Under the pieces are notes generated by a model. That model saw only the letters and a program-made list of their open reading frames with translations. It was not told where the DNA came from and searched no databases. The position numbers were made by a program, and so were the translations under genes. Positions 5,123-5,775 of a DNA stretch of 5,775 nt are shown in pieces; within the stretch, counting starts at the first letter, position 1; each line of letters begins with the position of its first letter. The DNA is from an uncultured Alphaproteobacteria bacterium (lineage in GTDB: Bacteria > Pseudomonadota > Alphaproteobacteria > Rhizobiales > Ancalomicrobiaceae), in contig CALFRR010000078.1 of NCBI GenBank assembly GCA_937919435.1, forward strand, positions 1 to 5,775, written 5' to 3'.

Positions 5123-5320
5123 TCAGCGGCCGAGGCCGAGAACGAAGCTCACCGCCCAACCCATCACCTGGTCGGCGGCGAGAAAGAAGAAGGCAGCCAG
5201 GAACGCCATCACCACGACCATCAGGGTCGTGATGCCGGTCTCGTTACGGGTCGGCCAAGTCACCTTGGCGACTTCGTCACGGACCTGCTGCACGAAAGAA
5301 AAAGGGTTGGTCTTGGCCAT
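5123..5320 (-). CDS. secE: Preprotein translocase subunit SecE
   Basis: SecE is the small clamp subunit of the SecYEG channel in the inner membrane. The product is 65 residues, the short single-span form usual in alphaproteobacteria (E. coli SecE has 127 residues and three spans). An amphipathic cytoplasmic helix (about 7-20, FSFVQQVRDEVAKV) leads to the conserved VTWPTRNET (20-28), then one membrane segment of roughly residues 31-60. Start ATG at 5320 matches the usual MAKTNPF opening. Its ribosome binding site is weak (GAG, 6 nt upstream), and a 7+5-bp hairpin stands 18 nt upstream of the ATG. The secE-nusG order is near-universal. The TGA lies in the loop of a short stem, GCCG (5130-5127) with CGGC (5122-5119). 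Confidence 0.97.
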   Translation of the reverse strand: MAKTNPFSFVQQVRDEVAKVTWPTRNETGITTLMVVVMAFLAAFFFLAADQVMGWAVSFVLGLGR

Positions 5321-5338
5321 CCGCCGCTCACGACAGGC

Positions 5339-5369
5339 GGGCGCGAGAGGGAATCCCCTCAGCGCGCCC
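5339..5369 (-). promoter_or_regulatory. Large hairpin between tRNA-Trp and secE
   Basis: On the minus strand GGGCGCG (5369-5363), CU, GAGGG (5360-5356), loop GAUU (5355-5352), CCCUC (5351-5347), U and CGCGCCC (5345-5339) form a 7-bp and a 5-bp helix around a 2x1 internal loop. It lies 54 nt after the tRNA 3' end and 18 nt before the secE ATG, with no U-tract after it. Possible roles are protection of the secE-nusG 5' end after tRNA processing, an endonuclease site, partial attenuation, or control of secE initiation. Confidence 0.55.
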
Positions 5370-5423
5370 CGCTGGGAAGTCTCAGTTAATGCATGGACGC
5401 GACGGCTGCAAGAGGGAAACGAC

Positions 5424-5499
5424 TGGCAGGGGCAGAGGGACTCGAACCCCCGACCCTCGGTTTTGGAGACCGATGCTCTACCAACTGAGCTATACCCCT
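5424..5499 (-). tRNA. trnW: tRNA-Trp (anticodon CCA)
   Basis: A complete 76-nt cloverleaf including encoded CCA (5426-5424). Acceptor AGGGGTA pairs with TGCCCCT with one U-G wobble. The D arm is GCTC/GAGC around AGTTGGTA. The anticodon arm is TCGGT/ACCGA with loop CTCCAAA, giving anticodon CCA at 5466-5464, which reads UGG. The variable region is GGGTC. The T arm is GGGGG/CCCTC with TTCGAGT. The discriminator is G73, as expected for bacterial tRNA-Trp. A 5-bp hairpin (5508-5522) ends 8 nt upstream of the mature 5' end. The tuf - tRNA-Trp - secE - nusG order is common in proteobacteria, and cotranscription with secE is likely. Confidence 0.98.
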
Positions 5500-5618
5500 T
5501 CAGGCACAGCCGAATCCCGGCTTTCGCCGTGGTCCCCGCAACCGGCGCCCGATCGCGGAAATCGCATTCGTCCTTTCGGACGCGGTGCACTCTAGCGACC
5601 GAACCGCTACAGCGCCAG
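5500..5618 (-). promoter_or_regulatory. Leader and possible promoter region of tRNA-Trp
   Basis: Spacer between the tuf 3' hairpins and the tRNA. A weak -10-like TAGAGT lies on the minus strand at 5594-5589, followed by a GC-rich stretch like that of stable-RNA promoters, but no clear -35 stands 16-18 nt upstream. Two small RNA hairpins follow: CGUCC/GGACG with a GAAA tetraloop (5569-5582) and AGCCG/CGGCU with a GGAUU loop (5508-5522). The promoter reading is weak; readthrough from tuf is an equally good explanation. Confidence 0.25.
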
Positions 5619-5635
5619 CCCCGGCGGAACCGGGG
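5619..5635 (-). promoter_or_regulatory. Second hairpin downstream of tuf
   Basis: On the minus strand CCCCGG (5635-5630), loop UUCCG (5629-5625) and CCGGGG (5624-5619) form a perfect 6-bp stem. It starts 4 nt after the 14-bp tuf hairpin ends, making a tandem pair. No U-run follows. It probably belongs to the tuf 3' end structure. Confidence 0.45.
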
Positions 5636-5639
5636 TGGT

Positions 5640-5671
5640 GGACGGGACGGCGACCGATCGCCGCCCCGTCC
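5640..5671 (-). terminator. 14-bp hairpin after tuf, terminator-like but without a U-tract
   Basis: On the minus strand GGACGGGGCGGCGA (5671-5658), loop UCGG (5657-5654) and UCGCCGUCCCGUCC (5653-5640) form a 14-bp stem. The only irregular pair is G5664-U5647, a wobble in the tuf-direction RNA and an A-C mismatch in the opposite RNA. It begins 12 nt after the tuf stop codon. The following bases (CACCACCCC) contain no U-tract, so it is either a GC-rich terminator lacking uridines, a 3'-end protector left after Rho-dependent termination, or a partial block before tRNA-Trp. Confidence 0.5.
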
Positions 5672-5679
5672 GAACTCGA

Positions 5680-5695
5680 ATCATCAGGCGATGAT
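5680..5695 (-). promoter_or_regulatory. 6-bp hairpin spanning the tuf stop codon
   Basis: On the minus strand AUCAUC (5695-5690), loop GCCU (5689-5686) and GAUGAU (5685-5680) are perfect inverted repeats. The first TGA (5686-5684) starts in the loop and runs into the 3' arm, and a second in-frame TGA follows directly. The 5' arm encodes the Ile-Ile near the EF-Tu end, so part of the match could come from coding constraint. Confidence 0.35.
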
Positions 5696-5775
5696 CTTGG
5701 CGACGACGCCTGCTCCAACCGTGCGGCCACCTTCACGGATGGCGAAGCGGAGCTTCTCTTCCATCGCGATCGGCA
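5684..5775 (-). CDS. tuf: Elongation factor Tu, C-terminal 29 residues (partial)
   Basis: EF-Tu delivers aminoacyl-tRNA to the ribosome as a GTP complex. Only the end of domain III is in the window: PIAMEEKLRFAIREGG then RTVGAGVVAKIIA. The segment LRFAIREGGRTVGAGVV is nearly invariant across EF-Tu. The rest of the gene (about 365 codons) lies beyond the window edge. The gene ends in two in-frame stop codons, TGA TGA. Bacteria with two tuf genes usually keep one beside tRNA-Trp-secE-nusG and one in the str operon. This copy would be the former, but whether a second exists cannot be seen here. Confidence 0.97.
   Translation of the reverse strand, partial: PIAMEEKLRFAIREGGRTVGAGVVAKIIA

Noticed and set aside
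5103..5159. A longer NusG starting at the ATG at 5159.
   Set aside because: The extension would overlap the secE end and is unlike NusG. MNKRWYIVHAY at 5102 has its own ribosome binding site.
5370..5423. A possible secE promoter: CTTGCA and TTAACT with 17 nt between, on the minus strand.
   Set aside because: Both boxes match consensus poorly, and the spacing alone is weak support.
5321..5590. An N-terminally extended SecE of 155 residues.
   Set aside because: The extension is the translated tRNA-Trp gene and spacer, so it cannot be real coding sequence.
2234..5682. Several GANTC (CcrM methylation) sites in the spacers.
   Set aside because: Their number is about what chance predicts for a site of this length, so no regulatory role is claimed.

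Overview
The window is a stretch of conserved core genome from a GC-rich alphaproteobacterium. Every gene lies on the minus strand, so transcription runs from high to low coordinates: tuf (3' end), tRNA-Trp(CCA), secE, nusG, rplK (L11), rplA (L1), rplJ (L10), rplL (L7/L12), rpoB (5' third). The RpoB, L10, L12 and SecE sequences look alphaproteobacterial, of Hyphomicrobiales or Rhodospirillales type. I cannot name a genus from sequence alone. I see no mobile element, CRISPR array, phage gene or accessory system.

Layout, in the direction of transcription. 5775-5684 encodes the last 29 residues of EF-Tu and ends in tandem TGA TGA. 5683-5500 is a spacer with two GC-rich hairpins, then the short leader of tRNA-Trp (5499-5424). 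5423-5321 is a spacer with a large hairpin just before secE (5320-5123). nusG (5102-4572) follows 20 nt later. A 254-nt spacer (4571-4318) leads to rplK (4317-3871), with rplA (3866-3171) only 4 nt further on. A 414-nt gene-free spacer (3170-2757) precedes rplJ (2756-2238, GTG start). rplL (2186-1809) follows after 51 nt. A 256-nt spacer (1808-1553) holds a terminator-like hairpin, and rpoB (1552 to the window edge) is cut off just before its main rifampicin-resistance cluster.

The genes supply translation elongation (EF-Tu, tRNA-Trp, L11, L1 and the L10-L12 stalk), transcription (RpoB, NusG) and protein export (SecE). The interest is in the spacers, which hold many inverted repeats: a 12-bp stem plus U4 between rplL and rpoB (probable attenuator), a candidate L1 operator just upstream of the rplK ribosome binding site, several hairpins with UUCG loops in the rplK and rplJ leaders, and four stop codons (tuf, secE, nusG, rplA) in or at the loop of a perfect inverted repeat. 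All seven stop codons in the window are TGA. I found no convincing sigma-70 promoter. The long leaders before rplK and rplJ are where promoters or autoregulatory sites would be expected from other bacteria.

I do not think this window contains an undescribed system. The items worth following are RNA structures in the spacers of a known operon.
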